Positions 1 to 15,000 of a stretch of 64,000 bases of DNA are shown in pieces (position 1 is the stretch's first letter; each line of letters starts with the position of its first letter). The notes beneath the pieces were generated by a model, which did not search any database, was not told the DNA's origin, and saw only the letters and a program-made list of their open reading frames with translations. Where the stretch lies: NCBI GenBank assembly GCA_028752905.1, contig JAQNBH010000013.1, positions 27,599,239-27,663,238 on the forward strand, in the 5' to 3' direction. The stretch is from Cladorhizidae sp. MBARI D1340-BT2 (Eukaryota > Porifera > Demospongiae > Poecilosclerida > Cladorhizidae). The translations under genes and the position numbers were made by a program.

Positions 1-3000
1 ATGCATAACTCGTACACACCTATAGTTACTCGCTACTCCTACCCGCTGTTATTCCAGGATATGAAGGGACTCTGTCAGTGATGTTGCAAGTATAGTTGGT
101 GCCTGTCTTAATTGCCACTGCAGGGACTGTAATGTTGAACCTTCCTTCACTGTCTGCTAGGTGGCAGGAGTAACTCTCATCAGGTAAGAGATCTGGCAGC
201 CCTGGTCTACCCACTGCCACTGATAGCTGGAAATAAGACAAAAAATGATAACATTGTGGTTAGCAGTTCATATGGGATTTAAATATTGTGATTACTCTCT
301 AACTACTGTCTAACTAATATATTGGAATATAATCAATGATTTGCATGGCTAAAATGATGGAATGATACATAATATGGTACATGGAATTGGAATGGAATGA
401 TATATAGATGAATGATACAAGAAGGTTTATAGATGGAAAAATTGTAAATAGCTATAATTATGTATAACTTTGGCTGTAGATTCTGCACTCTTTACTATAT
501 GAACTTATATAAATCAAAGATTGTTCTAGACAGGTTGCCATGGAAGAAAAAGGGGCCTCTTGCAGACTAATTGCTACTCTCAGCTAATGCAAGCACATAA
601 TGTACTCTACACATGTAATCACAGCTGCCTAGCACTTGCCAATAGGTAGCTACACCAGCAGCCAGTTAAGGCATTCAGATTTTGAAGTACCCCAACTTTA
701 GCTGCAGGTAACTTTGACATGGTTTACCTAGGCAATATGCAATATATTTAAAACCAGTGCAAAACAAGAGATCTATCTTTTGATCTATTCATTAAGTAAA
801 GTATATAGAATCTATGCAGCTCTAAAATTGCAACCACAAAAAAAGAATTTTTATGATATAATCCTCTCTGAATAGTGGCTACATGCAATGGAATAGTACC
901 TAGAACGGAATGGATATCCAAAAATGACTTTACTTCAAAGTTAAGCAAGATGATAACTGTGCATAGACCAAATCTGATCATGTGACACTGAAACTGACCA
1001 CTCCCACATTATACTCGAGCCTGTCAATGGATAATGGAAAGAAATTGCATGAATAAATTCTTTCAGTTCCTAGCAGTGTTTTTTATGAGGGAACAGACCT
1101 TCATAAATAAACAACATACATAATTATAGTGACTGACTAACTACTTGAGCTCTATCTATACAGCTGGTGAGAATCCTCGGGCTAAAAATCTGTGTACTTC
1201 TTTAAAATGTTATTTTTATTTCGTATTCTGTTTATGCTAAAACCCACCACTTTTTGGTTATCTAGAAGAAACCGTTTGGGTGTGACAGAGTTTACAATGC
1301 AGAGGTCTGTGCTGCTCTCTGAAGGATTGGTGCGTATCCACCGAATGATGCTGGTGGAGTTTCCATCTCTGCACTTGGACACTCTGGAGCACTTGTCCTC
1401 CACCACACACCACCCACACAGAGGGTTGCTGCTGCCTACACAGCTAGAGCAGTCCTCACTGGAGGAGCACTCCTCTAAGGGAATCCTCACAACCTGGATT
1501 GAACAAACAATTATATGTGGACATGGTATATCACATATAACTTACCTCAGATATTGAAGCTGCAATGACAAAGTCCAGTCCACTCTGCCACTGTAGTGAC
1601 TGTACTGAAGAAGAGAAGTTGCGCTCATCAATAACACTGCCCAATCTGACTAGTGTGCCAGTTGCATCAAACTATAAAATAATAATAATAAACAATAAAT
1701 ATAAATTAATTAAAGTATATGTAATTAAATTAAATGACTTACAAAACCAACAAAATGTGAGGTTCTGGAGTTTGTGCTGTAGCCTGCAACCACTAAAGGG
1801 ACACCATCCACTACGAGTGCCAGAGACACAGTGATGTCTCCATTACCAGATCCAATATCAACTATATGTGTACCACGAATTTCGTTCAGCTCTGGTGTGT
1901 CCGCAGTATCAGGTATTACAGTATCTAGTGGTTTGTTGAAGTCACATCTACTAGTAAACTAAAGGAGGCAAATGTTTGTAATTACAGCATTGTGTCACTA
2001 TAATCATACAAACAGCAGTTTGCACAGTTACCAAAATATTAGTTACTAAATTAAGAATGTTGTTGAATTTCAACTTGACTATATAGAGCAAGTAGTACTA
2101 GCTAAATCTGCATCCAATCAAGACTTTAACTTAAACTTCTTCATGAAACAGTTTCCCCTAAAAGCAAAAAGCCATTACTCTCGTGTCTTGCTGAGGCAGA
2201 AGATAGAAAACTGGTCAAGATAACCACCGTTTAATTATGCTATATGTGCAGCATACAAATCCGTGACTACTTAGCCTAGAATGGGCAACAAATGTGTGGT
2301 ATAACTGTTCTCATTGATTTTAAGAATAATCCCAGAACAAGTGCCCACTTTCCATAAGTTAATTCCGGGACATTTACGGCGTGAATTTTCACCTGTGCCC
2401 CCTAATTAGCGTGCGCATTCCCCCAACCACGCCCTTAACCGATTAAGCGCGCGCAAGGACTCGAGGAAAAAATTATATTAAAAAAACTATTTGAACTAAG
2501 CGCCAAATTCTTGGTGCCCAAAAGAATGCTGAATCATTCTAAAAACGTCATTTACACGTGATGCTATATGTGCCGGCCGCGCACCTCATAACTTCGGTTT
2601 TCAAGATGGCGAGGATGCTTGTTTTGTACGAAGTAACTTTTCTTCTTTTTGACGACGACACTTGCGGCTCTGGCTCGGATTCTGGTGGGAAAGAAGGCCA
2701 GAGATATATGCCTACCATGGTTATACCCTGGACCCCCTGGCTCTAAGTCAAAATGCTCGGGTGGAAGGATTTCTCGATGGTAAGTTTGTTTCTACCTTAG
2801 CGCTTGGTTGCCATTGTATTCCACAATCTTCTGAGATAATTCGCTAACCAAACTGTAGCCTATTCTTGTGTTTTTTGAGGATATAAATATTTCTAACGTA
2901 GCAGTTGAAGGTTAGTTATAGCCATTAATGTAGGTTGAGTTTTTTTATTACTTATCAAATTTGAATTTGAATTTTTTTTAAACCGTTCGTCTAAGGTTTA

Positions 3001-6000
3001 TGTTATCAACTTTTCTTTCTTGGCAGTCTGTTGGAGATGTAGGTGATCCATTGTTACCATCTACTTGTGGGAGCTCTGGACTTCGTGTAGGTTGGTACAA
3101 AGGAAATTTTGTAGAGTTACTATTATATATTTCCTTTCAGCCTCTGAAGAAGAAAGTGACCATTTGAACACTCCTTCCTTACCATCTACTGACCCTCCAT
3201 CCTTATTACTATCTACTGACCCTCCATCCTTATTACCATCTAATGACCCTCCATCCTTACCATCTACTGACCCTCCATCCTTACTATCTACTGACCCTCC
3301 GTCCTTACAATCTGCTACAGGGGACTCAAGTAAGTTATCAAAATTGGTATTTGAATATTTGTTTGTATACATATTTATGTGTTACAGAGAATGTGAGGTG
3401 TGGTGCTAGAGTAGAGGTTCATGTAGTACTAGTAGTCCACCACCACAAGGTACTGGTGATAGGCAGGCCTAGTCCCGAGCGTGTAGTAGTAAGGCTCGCT
3501 CATCTAGCACTAGTTATCAGATAATACCAGTCGAAGGTCGCTGGGGAAAAAAAGAGACAATTCTGGCCCAAACTCAGCTTTGCTCGGTGTAACAAGTTCG
3601 TTACTAGGTGCTTTTTATCTTTTTTTTAACTATTGACGTGTGGGGACCTCCATGTGAGAGAGACTAATATGTATGTTTCTAGGGTGGGGCTCCCCCATAA
3701 TTGGCATGATACATGTGAAGAAGAAATGGAGGCTTTTGTAGAACTTTTGATTGTTATGGGCATTTCAAAACTTCCCCATATAGACATGTACTGGTCTTGT
3801 GAATATCCTGATTTGTCATGTAGTTTGGTGAGTAGAGTAATGCCCCTTTGGAGGTTTAGGCAGTTGATGCGGCTACATGCATGTCAACTCCATTGCTAGC
3901 TCACAGGTAACATCTGGTAATCCCAATTATGATAGGCTGTATAAGCTTTGAAAGCGAGTATTGTTTGCATCAGGAGCTTAGCATTGATGAAGCCATGATT
4001 CCTTATCAAGGGAGGCTTGGCTTCAAGCAATATATGAAGGATGAGCCTACGAAATGGGGCATAAAAGTATTTGTGCTTTTGGATGCAAGGAATGGTTATA
4101 TTTATCGATTACAAATTTATACTGGGAAGAATGTGGAAACAGGATATAGTACAGGTTTGTGTAGTCGGGTAGTGTTAGATTTGTTGGAGGGATTTGAGCA
4201 CAAGAACTTTCAGGTATACATGGATAACTTTTATACAAGTCCTAATTTATTTCACACGCTGACTATTAGAGGGGTTGGTGCATGTGGCACAGCTAGGCCT
4301 AATAGGAAAAACTTTCCTAATTGAAAATATGATTACAGATCAAATAGTTCACTCCTGGCTTTAGTGGGTAGACAAGGGTGTGATTGACATGATGACTAAT
4401 ATGCATGCAGCTTTGTGACAAGGACAACAACCAACTGTGAAACATCATCAGCTTGATGGTTCTCGACTGTATGTGTCTTGCTGTTTACCTGATTATCAAT
4501 CATTCATGAGGGGTGTCTACCAAATATGCAAACACCCCCTTCCACCATCTCTTTGATTTTCTACCGAAATTGTAGTAGCCCATTCTTTGGTCTGCTCTGG
4601 TAGAAGTTTTTTTTTTTTTTACGCCTTTATTGAATGCCTTTATCTGTTTTCTTTTTCAAATACTTCTCTACATAAGAGGCAGGATAGTTATTTAGATCTT
4701 CGGATTAGCTTAGTAAAAACATTGATTGGTTCCTATTCTTCTCGCTGGCGTATAGGCCTTGTACGTTTCCTACATCTCAGCTAGAACGTCTCAATTTGCA
4801 ACTAGGTCATTTCCCCCTTCTACTTCTGTTTGGTGTACATAAAAATGGTTCGAGGCATGAATGCCTAAATGAGTGTGGTTACTGTAGGTTCATTTGTGCA
4901 TTGGATCTGACCGTATCATACCTTGGTGGAATATTAGTGTTGCATGTATTCTCTTTGTTCTCGTGACCATGAAATATAAGTTGTGTATGGTGTATGTGCG
5001 TGCCTCTTGGTAAAAAGTGTGGATACTTGTGTCTAATAATTCTATTGTTGTGTCTTTGTGTTCTAGATGCCTGGGAAGTGTTGATAGAGCCTCGTCTTAC
5101 CCTTCTACACACACACACACACACAACATGTATTACAATGCTACTCGCTCATTCTTCATCAAATTACCCACCCACATTCAACCCACACACATACTTTTTC
5201 TATTCAAATATTCGATTCATATATTGTCTGTTCAAAATGTTTTGTCTTAGGAAGTTTTACGATTGTTCTGGTCTTGATTATATGAATGTGCCCAAATATA
5301 TGGTATATATATAAGTGTTGGTTCAATTTTGAAAACCTTGCCAAATGCTGGATATTTGGTCCTTGGGTTTCATTCAAAAATCAGGATGTAGAGCAATCAC
5401 TGGGCTTCCATATGAACGAGGTTTCCTGTGCTGACACCCTAGAACTGACACCCTAGAACAGGGGTCGGGAACGTATGGCTCGCGAGCCAGGTGCGGCTCT
5501 TTTGATGATTGATATGGCTCTCTCGGATAAAATTGGAATTTGAAAAACTTCAAATTTTAGTTCCTCCAGTGACGTAGTGCCGCCGAGACGCGTAGCGAAT
5601 TAATCTCGACCAATGACGCTCCGCACCTCTCGAATATATAAACCCGTGCGCAGGCCAGCCAGACTCACGTTTACCACGCCCCAGTTGGCTCAATATCTCG
5701 CTCTCTCTTATTTGCTCAAAACTAACCCTTCGACAAAGAAGATGGCAAAAAGAAAAAGAGACGAGAAGTATCGTAAATTTCAGGACGAATGGACCGAAGA
5801 ATTTGCCTTTGTGGAGAGAGCAGATTCAGCGGTGTGTCTAATTTGCAATGACAAAATTACATCGATGAAACGGTCGAATGTAAAGCGCCACTTCGACACA
5901 CGCCATGATACCTTTGCATCAAAATACCCTGCAGGAGATAGCAGAAAGAAAGCGTGCCAAGAGCTACTGAGTATGGTTCAAGCCAGCCAGCAGCAACTCC

Positions 6001-9000
6001 GCTTATGGACCCGGCAAGGTGACTATAATTCCGCTAGCTTCGCTGGTTCTTTAGCAATAGTGAGGAATGGAAAACCATTCACAGATGGCGAGTATGCTAA
6101 AACATTCATGCTGGATGTGGCCAATGAACTTTTTGATGATCTTCCGAACAAAGACAAGATAGAAGTCGCATTAACGTGAGTATTATAACAACATTGTTTA
6201 AAATAATAAATTCAGAGGCTTATTATACTCACATTTAGTTAAATTCAGTCTTAAAATATATTATATGGCTCTCATTGAAATAGATTTTTTAATATTTTGC
6301 TTTCTTGGCTCTCTGAGTCAAAAAGGTTCCCGACCCCTGCCCTAGAAGAAGCTCAGGGGAAAATTAGTAATTAAATCGTTAATTATTTTACCGCGGGTAC
6401 TAGGAAAGTCGGCGCTTAACGGTTAATATATGCACGATTTTTTGACCATGTCACTTATTGGCATGTCACACCCAGTAAATTGATGATGTAATTTGTCCTT
6501 ATTTGAAACGTGAACATAAAATTGATGTTTATGAAGTAGAAGCAGCAGAAGAAGGACCAGCTGAAACATCTGTCAGAATGGGGACTAGCTACATAACTCT
6601 TTGTAGCCTTGAGCAGTTCAGGGGGGAGTTTGATGTCCAGACAGCAATTATCAATGTTGAACTTCATGGCCATAAGGGCAAACAATGGAGGTCTGGTCAA
6701 TATTTGACCTTTGATCAGAGTGGATCTTCCTCAGTATGGAAAAACCTCATTCAGAATCAGCATTAGAGACTGGGATGGACATCAGACATTGTGATGGAGA
6801 TTGAATCTTGGCTGCCCTTCCAATGTGATCATTTTCCCAACTTCCAACCAGAAAAGCCCTGCCTTGGGTCTCATGACACCATCAGCTGCCTTGTACTTGC
6901 GACAAATGTAGGTAAATCATTGGGAGAAAGCTGGAAGTCTTGGAATTGCACCTTCAGATTCTGCAGAGATACAGCATCGTTGAGGCCAATCTGTGGAAAA
7001 CGTTTAGCTAGTGAAGTGATGGTGTTGAAAGAGAACGATAAAGTGTGTTCAGGCTGAATGAACCTTAAATCTTTCATCAACGAATCTCCAAAAGGAAATT
7101 TGACATGCATTTTCTTCATTGAAGACATATAACCCTTCCACCGCTGGATTTACACAGCACTTTTTAAAAATTGTGACGTTATTTTAAATAATATTTTATA
7201 TTCAACCAGGAGTGCACAAATGTCCCTAGCAACCATGGTTGAATTGGTGTTGACAAACATTGTGGTCAACTGTAGGTTGCCTAGCAACCGACCACACACG
7301 ATGAATATCATTATAACATTTGATTGTTTGTTTTGATTGTATTTTTAGGCAAAAAAATATCCCTTCTCCTTCCTCATCACTGCTTTCAACCTCAGACAGA
7401 CCGAATTCGTCGTCATCCAGCATTGCCAAAACATCGTCCACATTTAGTAATTTTTTAAATCGATCAGCTGAGTTTGACGTCACGAATACCTTGGTTACCT
7501 AGGCGCTATACCTCAGCTATTTTAATTCCAGCTCTAGCTAAGCAAGGGACATGCCCAGGTATATTTAGCACATGCGTAACTAAAACTAACGATTTTATAT
7601 ATTTGTTTTTGTCGCGGTCATGCGATATGGCAAGGGGATAGTTAGATTCCGGCAGTAATATTCCTGGTAGTTTGTGGCTGTTGTATTACTTCGATTTTGC
7701 TGCTTGGATGCAAGTCTTGGCATAGACTCTTCAATACCTACAGTCTGGGCCTTCTGTTGGCTGCTGCAGTGTACATTTTTGCATGAAATGTCTCCACTTC
7801 TGTGCGAAGCCTTTTCACAGTTTCCACTTCCTACATCAATGTATCGACCTTGAAGTTTAATACTTAATCCTCTTGTGTATTCCAAAACCTTCTTCGTGGT
7901 TTCTAAGGCTACAAGAAATTGAAATTGAAATAAAGCCAAGAGTAGTGATCGAGCATTTGATGTGCTATGTGCATAGAGAGCTTTGGGATATGCTGACATT
8001 ATTCTTGACGCAGCTCCTCTGTTCCACCCTGTACTGTTGGCAATTGACTCCAAAGAACTGACAATAACAATGTAAAGATCAGTGAAGACCTGAAAAGCCT
8101 CATGGCATTCCACCACCTGGTGCGACATAGTGATTTTAGAGTTTTTCTTCTTTCTTCAGGTATAGTATCTTCTATCCATTTCTCTAAAGACAGATGCCTT
8201 TTAGGGAAATTGGGGGGGAAAAACTATTCTGTCTGCCACTTTCATCATATTGCCAATATCTCTTATGGTACATTTCACTATGCACAAGTTTAACTTGTAG
8301 GTTACACAATGTGCATAGAGAGCTTTGGGATATGCTGACATTATTCTTGACGCAGCTCCTCTTGACCAACCAGCTGTTGCACCAGCACCATCAAATGCCT
8401 GGCCTCTCAATAAGTGTGGATCTAACTGTAAGCTGACCAAGAATATCATTGGCAATTGCCTCGCCTGTGACACCAGAAAGACACTCACGGAGCCTTAAAA
8501 ACTTTTCTTGTGGCTTTCCATCATCAACGTATCTTATGCTGATGGCTAGCTGTTCTTCATTTGCAGAATCTGTTGCTTCGTCTGCAATAATAGAAAAGAA
8601 CCTAGCTTCCCGCACTTTAGTCAAAATTTTACTCCGAATTAGATCTCCACAGATTACTATCATCTGATTTTGAGTTTCTTTGTTAATATATGTAGCATTG
8701 GCACTTGCTGTTTCCAAATGTTCCTTCAAGAATTGATCACTTGCATCAACTCGAAACTTCAACAGAGCTTTGAAGTTCCGCATGTTCTCACTATTATTTA
8801 GCTCGAGAGGTCCATCATCTTGCTGAATCCTAATTCAATAGAAGGATCAATAGTCATTGTCGAAGAGCTGCATTCACTTGATTCAATAGCAGGACCAATG
8901 GTCATTATCGAAGAACTGCTGTAATCCTCGAAATCACTTGGACTTGATTCAGTATCAGTGGTATATACCAGCAGAAGATTCGTAATTTGAGTTCAATGAG

Positions 9001-12000
9001 TTCACCGAATTATGGTTGCTTCTTCATAAGATACATTTGGAACAGATCTAACTTCATCACTACATGCCACAAAAATGCAACTAAAGCTTTGCTTATACAA
9101 CACAATAGACATACGCTTTGTTGAAGAAATGACGAATGTCCATGCTCTGGACTTTCTTAGCAGCTGGTCCTTTAGACTTGGCTCTTAGACATCTCAGAAG
9201 TTTCATGGTCAAAGGTCCCAAAGGTCATAAGCATAATTATGGATGGATGTACTTTGAACACATGGTTAGATGGCATGCAGCTGGTTAACACCTAAGGGTG
9301 TCACCCTTAGGTATTAACCCCATCTAACAAAGTGTGACCATCATCCCAGCCAAATTAGAAAGTGCATGATTGAATTTGTGAGATCAAATTTGCCAAGCCC
9401 CCAAAAATTGGAAAGGTAAGGCCCTTCTGCCCCCACCCCTGGATCAACCCCTGTCTAGCCATTTTGCTAATATTGCAATGCAAAAGGCAAAAGCAATTAT
9501 CAGATAACGTTGGCTGGGAAGTTTCACGTGAGTGCCGCACCTACAATCAAAACAAGGTCAAAGGTTGTTTGGTACACCTGCTGGAGCCGTAATTGTTTAT
9601 CTGAAGTTTTTCTCTGCTAAAAAGTGTCCTGTTTTTGTTGCTTTATGACTGTTAAAGGACTAAACTGAAGGTGCTTGAGACTGCAGTGGCCATCTAAGCG
9701 AGTGGAAGCGCAAGGTGCGCCTGTAAATTCCAGGACATTACCTGGACAAGGACACCACCGGGACAAACCCCAAATTTGGGACTATCCCGGCCATTCCGGG
9801 ATGGTTGGCAACTCAGGCTCTATATACAAAACCAACCATTCTATTAATAGCATGATATTTATAGAGTTACTACATGTCTGCATGATCTAGCATCAGTAAC
9901 CACAGAAAATACATACATACAGGATATTACTAACCACTGATGTAAACTGATATGTGCTGAGTGTCACATTCCACATACCCTTTCTATGGAATCAAATTAA
10001 AGTCTATCAGGAGGATGGATGGCTGTGCTGGTCAAGATTGAGTCATAATCGGATGCGTCTTTGTATCGGGTTTTCTTCTGATGTGTCCACTAGACATATT
10101 CACTAGATACAATCAAGGTGCTGTTGTAAATGACATTACACGTCCTGGTATTGGTTGGTCTCCTGTGGTAACCCATACTTCAGTGTTGTCTGAAGTACTG
10201 GGCTCTGTGATGGTGGTCGAAGTCTTTCTTCTGTCAATCTTTGAAATCTTTGTTCTGTAGATGAAACTGTTCCAGATACTTCTAATCTGGGCTGAGCTTA
10301 TCCTTGTGTATAGGAATGTTTGCTCAAAGCTATCTCCCCATTAGGAGTTGAGCTGGTGAGAGTCCGCACCACGGAAAAGGGGTTGAGCTATATGTCAGTA
10401 AGGCCATGTATGGATTTTCAGCTCCATATAATAGTTTCTTTACTGTCTTCACTGTCCTTTCTACATGTCCATTGCCTTGTGCATAATGGGGACTGCTGGT
10501 GATGTGTTGGAATTATAGGATTTTTGAAAGTCTGAGAACTCTCTTGAGGTCTATTGTCATTACTACAGTTTCAGAAATCCCATAATGGGAGAAGATCTTC
10601 TTAAGAACTTTGATGATGTGATGGGATATAGTTGCTGGCAATTTGATGACTTCAGGGTATGTTGAGAAGTAATCGACAATCTCAATGTATTGGGATCCAT
10701 TAAGTTGGAATAAATCAGATGATATATTTTGCCAAGGTTAGTAAGGAATTGGGGTTGGAATCATTGGTTCACTCCTTGGTGTGAATTACTTTGCACATGT
10801 CTGACATTGCTTTACCATGTTGTTGATAGCTTGTGATATTCCATGCCACCACACTGAGGACCTGGCACAAAGACAACACCTTTGTATTCCTTGGTGGCCT
10901 GTGTGGATCTTTTGGAGAGTTTGCCTTCTCAGAGTTTGCCTTCTCAGAGTTTTAGGGACAATTCATCTGTCGTAAAGTAAAAATGTGCCCATTATGCACT
11001 GTAAGATCGCCACAAGCTTTCCAGTAGGGTTTGATCTCTGGAAATATGTTGTTCTCGTTTGACCATGTTGGCAGTAGCTAGTGACAAGTGAACAAATAGG
11101 GTCGGTGGCTCGTGCTTTCTGATATTCCTCCACTATTCAGTTGCTGGGTGGAAGATGAGTTATGCATAGTTCCATCGAGCTCTCTGTTTCCTCTTGTAGT
11201 CTGCTATCATTCTTGGACTGTTGCTGAAGGTTGCTCTTGATAAGGCATCAGCTGTGTAGAGGTATTTCCCAGGAACGTGCATGATTGCATACAGGAATCG
11301 GTCTAGAATATTTATGGATGATTTCATTTCACAAATGGCAGATGTCTTGATCTGATCAAGGAATTAAAGTTTTGATCCTAAAACTCCAATTTTCTCATGT
11401 TGAATGCAGCTTCTGCTACTTTGATGCATTCAAGCACTGCTGTTAGGCGAATATCATACTCCACCTTGTCCTTTCCAAACACTAGGACATCATTCATCAA
11501 GCAGAGAGTTGTTTCTAGTCCCGAGAGTATTCTACTCATTTGTTTCTGAAAGTGTTCCATATGTCGAACAGCAGCTTGTTGATGCAGTACCATTCGAATG
11601 GAGTAATGAAAGGGGTCATGATGTCTTGGCTAAAGGGCACTTCAGGTGTGATGGTCGTACAATTCAAAGAACACATTGAGTTGTAGCTAGTTTCAGAAAT
11701 GGTAAATCTGTATACAATATATATTCACAGCAAAAAAGGCTTGACCTAGGCTAGACATTAGTCAAAATCATTTTCACTTTCATAATAGAGTGGAGGGGCT
11801 AGGCCTCGTTAAAGGGCTGTGATGGACGGACGCAGAAAAATGGGAAATCATAAGGTAAGAATGTTTAAAGCCCAAACTCTGTGAAGTTACTAGGGATATT
11901 GTTCTTGTTTATATAAATGTTCACACTAAGGCATAGAAGTAATGTTTAATACCCAAAGCCTGACTGTTGAATATTGTATAATCAAATTAATCCTCATTAA

Positions 12001-15000
12001 ACTTTGTGACGGACGTACACAAAACCTGTGACGGCCGTACATGTGTGATTAAGGATAGTATTAATGAATTCTGAGCATTGCTAGGCACTATTAGACAAAG
12101 CAAGGCATAACATAAACAGATGCTAAATGTCTTCAAATGCAAACTGTCCTCGATTGCCTGCAACACTTGGTGGGTTACTGATACGTACACTTTTGTTTCT
12201 TGAGTAGAAGATTTTGTCTTCAGGTCTCGGCCACTTCAAACATTTGCACTTCTATGCATGTCATTTACTTCAACATCAGAATCCTCTATACAGGTCACCT
12301 CCCCTGGAAACTCTTCACCATCATACTCCATAACAACCCACAATCCAATTGTCAAGTTCAGTGCTGGTAGCTGAGGATGGGCATCGTCGTTGATTGGATA
12401 ATCCTGTTCAATTGTTGAATCAGTCGTAGGAGTGACATCATTGGTGTTGCGGATTCGACAAACTCGGAAACATTTCTCTATCTCGTTGGAAGTATCGGCT
12501 ACCTTGACCTCATCCGCACCAGAAGCTTGAATACAATGAACTTTGTGTGTTTTGGGGACTGCCTCACTCCTTTGGCATTCAGAAATGCAGATTGTTGATC
12601 AATCTCACTCTTGGCAACAAATTCAACTTGAAAATTTGGGCAAAGCTGTTTGGCGAGTGCTGAATATTCTTGCGGAGTGGTGATATCACTTCTCTTTGAC
12701 TGAATGTGTCTCCAAACTGCCCTCTTCACTGTCCCTTCAATCCCGTCTACGACACTTTTTCCATGAGATGTGGCCAAAAAATTCTATCTGATAGAGATGT
12801 CATGATCTTGCTCCCAGTAGTGGAGATTTCAAAAGAGGAACCTCTGCTTAAACTGAGAAGTTGGCCCATCGCTGAAAACATTGACGGTTTCTATGCTTGG
12901 GAATTTGACTCAGAGACTTCGGAAAATATACTGTGACATGAAAACGAAATTGCTGTATTTCGTGTAGTCGAGGTCATCTGAAATTACTACCATACTGAAA
13001 TTGGTAGCATTGTTGATCCAAGTGTGAGTGGTGAAGATCGTTGCCTGAGCGCGTGGTGCCAGTGGGCTGCTTGTCTGTGCTGCAATCGTCGCATTTTCAG
13101 AGAAATCGACTTGCAAAACAATGGATTTACCATCACAGGAGTTCTTCAAGGAGTCAAACGAAGCTACTTGCTCTCTCTTCACAAAGGTATGGAGTAGGAA
13201 GGTAATCAGCTGTTTCTTCAGCTCATTAAAGACTGCATCCACTGTATCAGTCATGTCTACCTTCTCAATTCGGCTATCCGTAGACTTCCACTGGTAGTAC
13301 TGCAAGGTCCCTGAGCTGCTTTGTGGTGCAAACTCATCAATCAGATCCACACAGGTTGAGCATTCTCGTGTCATGCACTTCTTGGAAGTGGCGTCACAGG
13401 TCACTTCCTCAATACTGCAAGGTCCCTGAGCTGCTTTGTGGTGCAAACTCATCAATCAGATCCACACAGGTTGAGCATTCTCGTGTCATGCACTTCTTGG
13501 AAGTGGCGTCACAGGTCACTTCCTCAATGAAGGACTAAACAGGAACACACTTCCCAAGGTCCAGCTGCTCTAGTAAAGTCTAGCCAAACATTGCTGCATC
13601 TAACTTCCCCACTCCACAGCTTCCCTACTAGAGTTTACAGCAGGGATGTAGATTCATATTCACCAGTTCTTCCCTAAAAGGGATGCCTGTAGCACACAGA
13701 AAGGAACCTAGTGAACTACGTACTTCTTAACAGATCTTGTAAATTCCTCAATGCCAGCTGCTAAAATAGTTTTACTTTCAGGCTAGATTGTGTATGTATT
13801 TGGGGAATGACTATCGGTTTGTAGCTATAACTCAAGCAGCAGCTTTGTTTCTTTACCAGCCTACCTTCCTGGCTACAGGCTCAGGCAGCTTTGTTTCTTT
13901 ACCAGCCTACCTTCCTGGCTACAGGCTCAGGCAGCTTTGTTTCTTTACACCCTAACATCTAACCATAGCATTGTCCAAGCCATAACCCAGGACATGGTCC
14001 ACTAGTCATGGTCCAAGCCCTAACCTGTACAAGTCATTGTCCAAGCACTAACTTGAGTCATTGTCAAAGCCCTAACCCTAGTCAATGTCCAACCCCTAAC
14101 CCTACCCTTTGTCAAAGACCTAACCCTGGTCAAGGTCCAACTCCTAACCCTAACCTTTGTCTAAGCGCTAACCCTGGTCAATGTCCAATCCCTAACCCTA
14201 GACTTATTTCAAACCCTAATCCTGTGTGTATATCCAACCCCTAACCCTAGCCTTTCCCCAAGCCTAACCCTGGTCAATGTCCAACCCCTAAACCTGGCCT
14301 TCGTCCAACCCTAACCCTAGTCATGGTCCAAGCACTAAACCTATCCTTTGTCCAAGCCCTAACCTTGTCAGCTGTTTAATGGTGACAATCAGTCTAGTCA
14401 GTTTAGAATGTTCTAGAAAATGTAAGGTAGCAAACTATAAATAGAAGATTGAATTAGTGCTGTAGCCATTCTAACTTTTCTCAAGTTCGAATTGTCAATG
14501 GCAGAAAGACAGACAAAGAAAAGGGCAAAGATTAAGGCTAAACAATCACAAATTCTACATCTTTTAACAATATCTAGATGGGAATTTATTAAGCTGTGAC
14601 GGACAGACGTGACGGACGTACAAGAAACTTGTACGTCCGTCACAGGTTTTTCCCTAAGTCATGCGTGTGTGGCCTTTCCCTTAACGGTGGAAGTTATGCC
14701 TAATAGAAAACTAAAAGAGAATACGAAATGGTTTTAGTTAATACTTTAATATCACTGAAATAATTAATAAAGATGCACATATTTGTGACGTACATACGGC
14801 ATTAATTATATCCCGAAACTACAAACCGTAAAATATTAATTAGTGGGTGTAACCATTTTTTGTATAAAAATGATCCAAATACACTTAATTTGGAGCAAAA
14901 CTCAATTCCCAACTGTAGGAGACGTGACGTCTGATCTAAAACAGAACAAAGCTTCTGTCATAATCTGTTACTATGGCAATTACATAAAAACGAGTATATC

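Larger units (their letters stand above)
2439..6422 (+). mobile_element. piggyBac-type transposon with TTAA target duplication
   Basis: Flanked by TTAA at 2435-2438 and 6423-6426. Left end CCGATTAAGCGCGCG; the reverse complement of the right end is CCGTTAAGCGCC, an imperfect inverted repeat of about 12 bp. It contains a piggyBac transposase pseudogene and a nested hAT (5459-6339). Absent from the equivalent intron of the right gene, so it inserted after the tandem duplication. TTAA duplication and the transposase family agree with each other. Confidence 0.85.

Noticed and set aside
14008..14244. Open frame of 78 codons rich in NP/CP repeats
   Set aside because: Translation of the CCCTAA-cored minisatellite.
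13960..14370. True telomeric or interstitial telomere array
   Set aside because: CCCTAA hexamers are separated by non-telomeric spacers and the array is inside a transposon.
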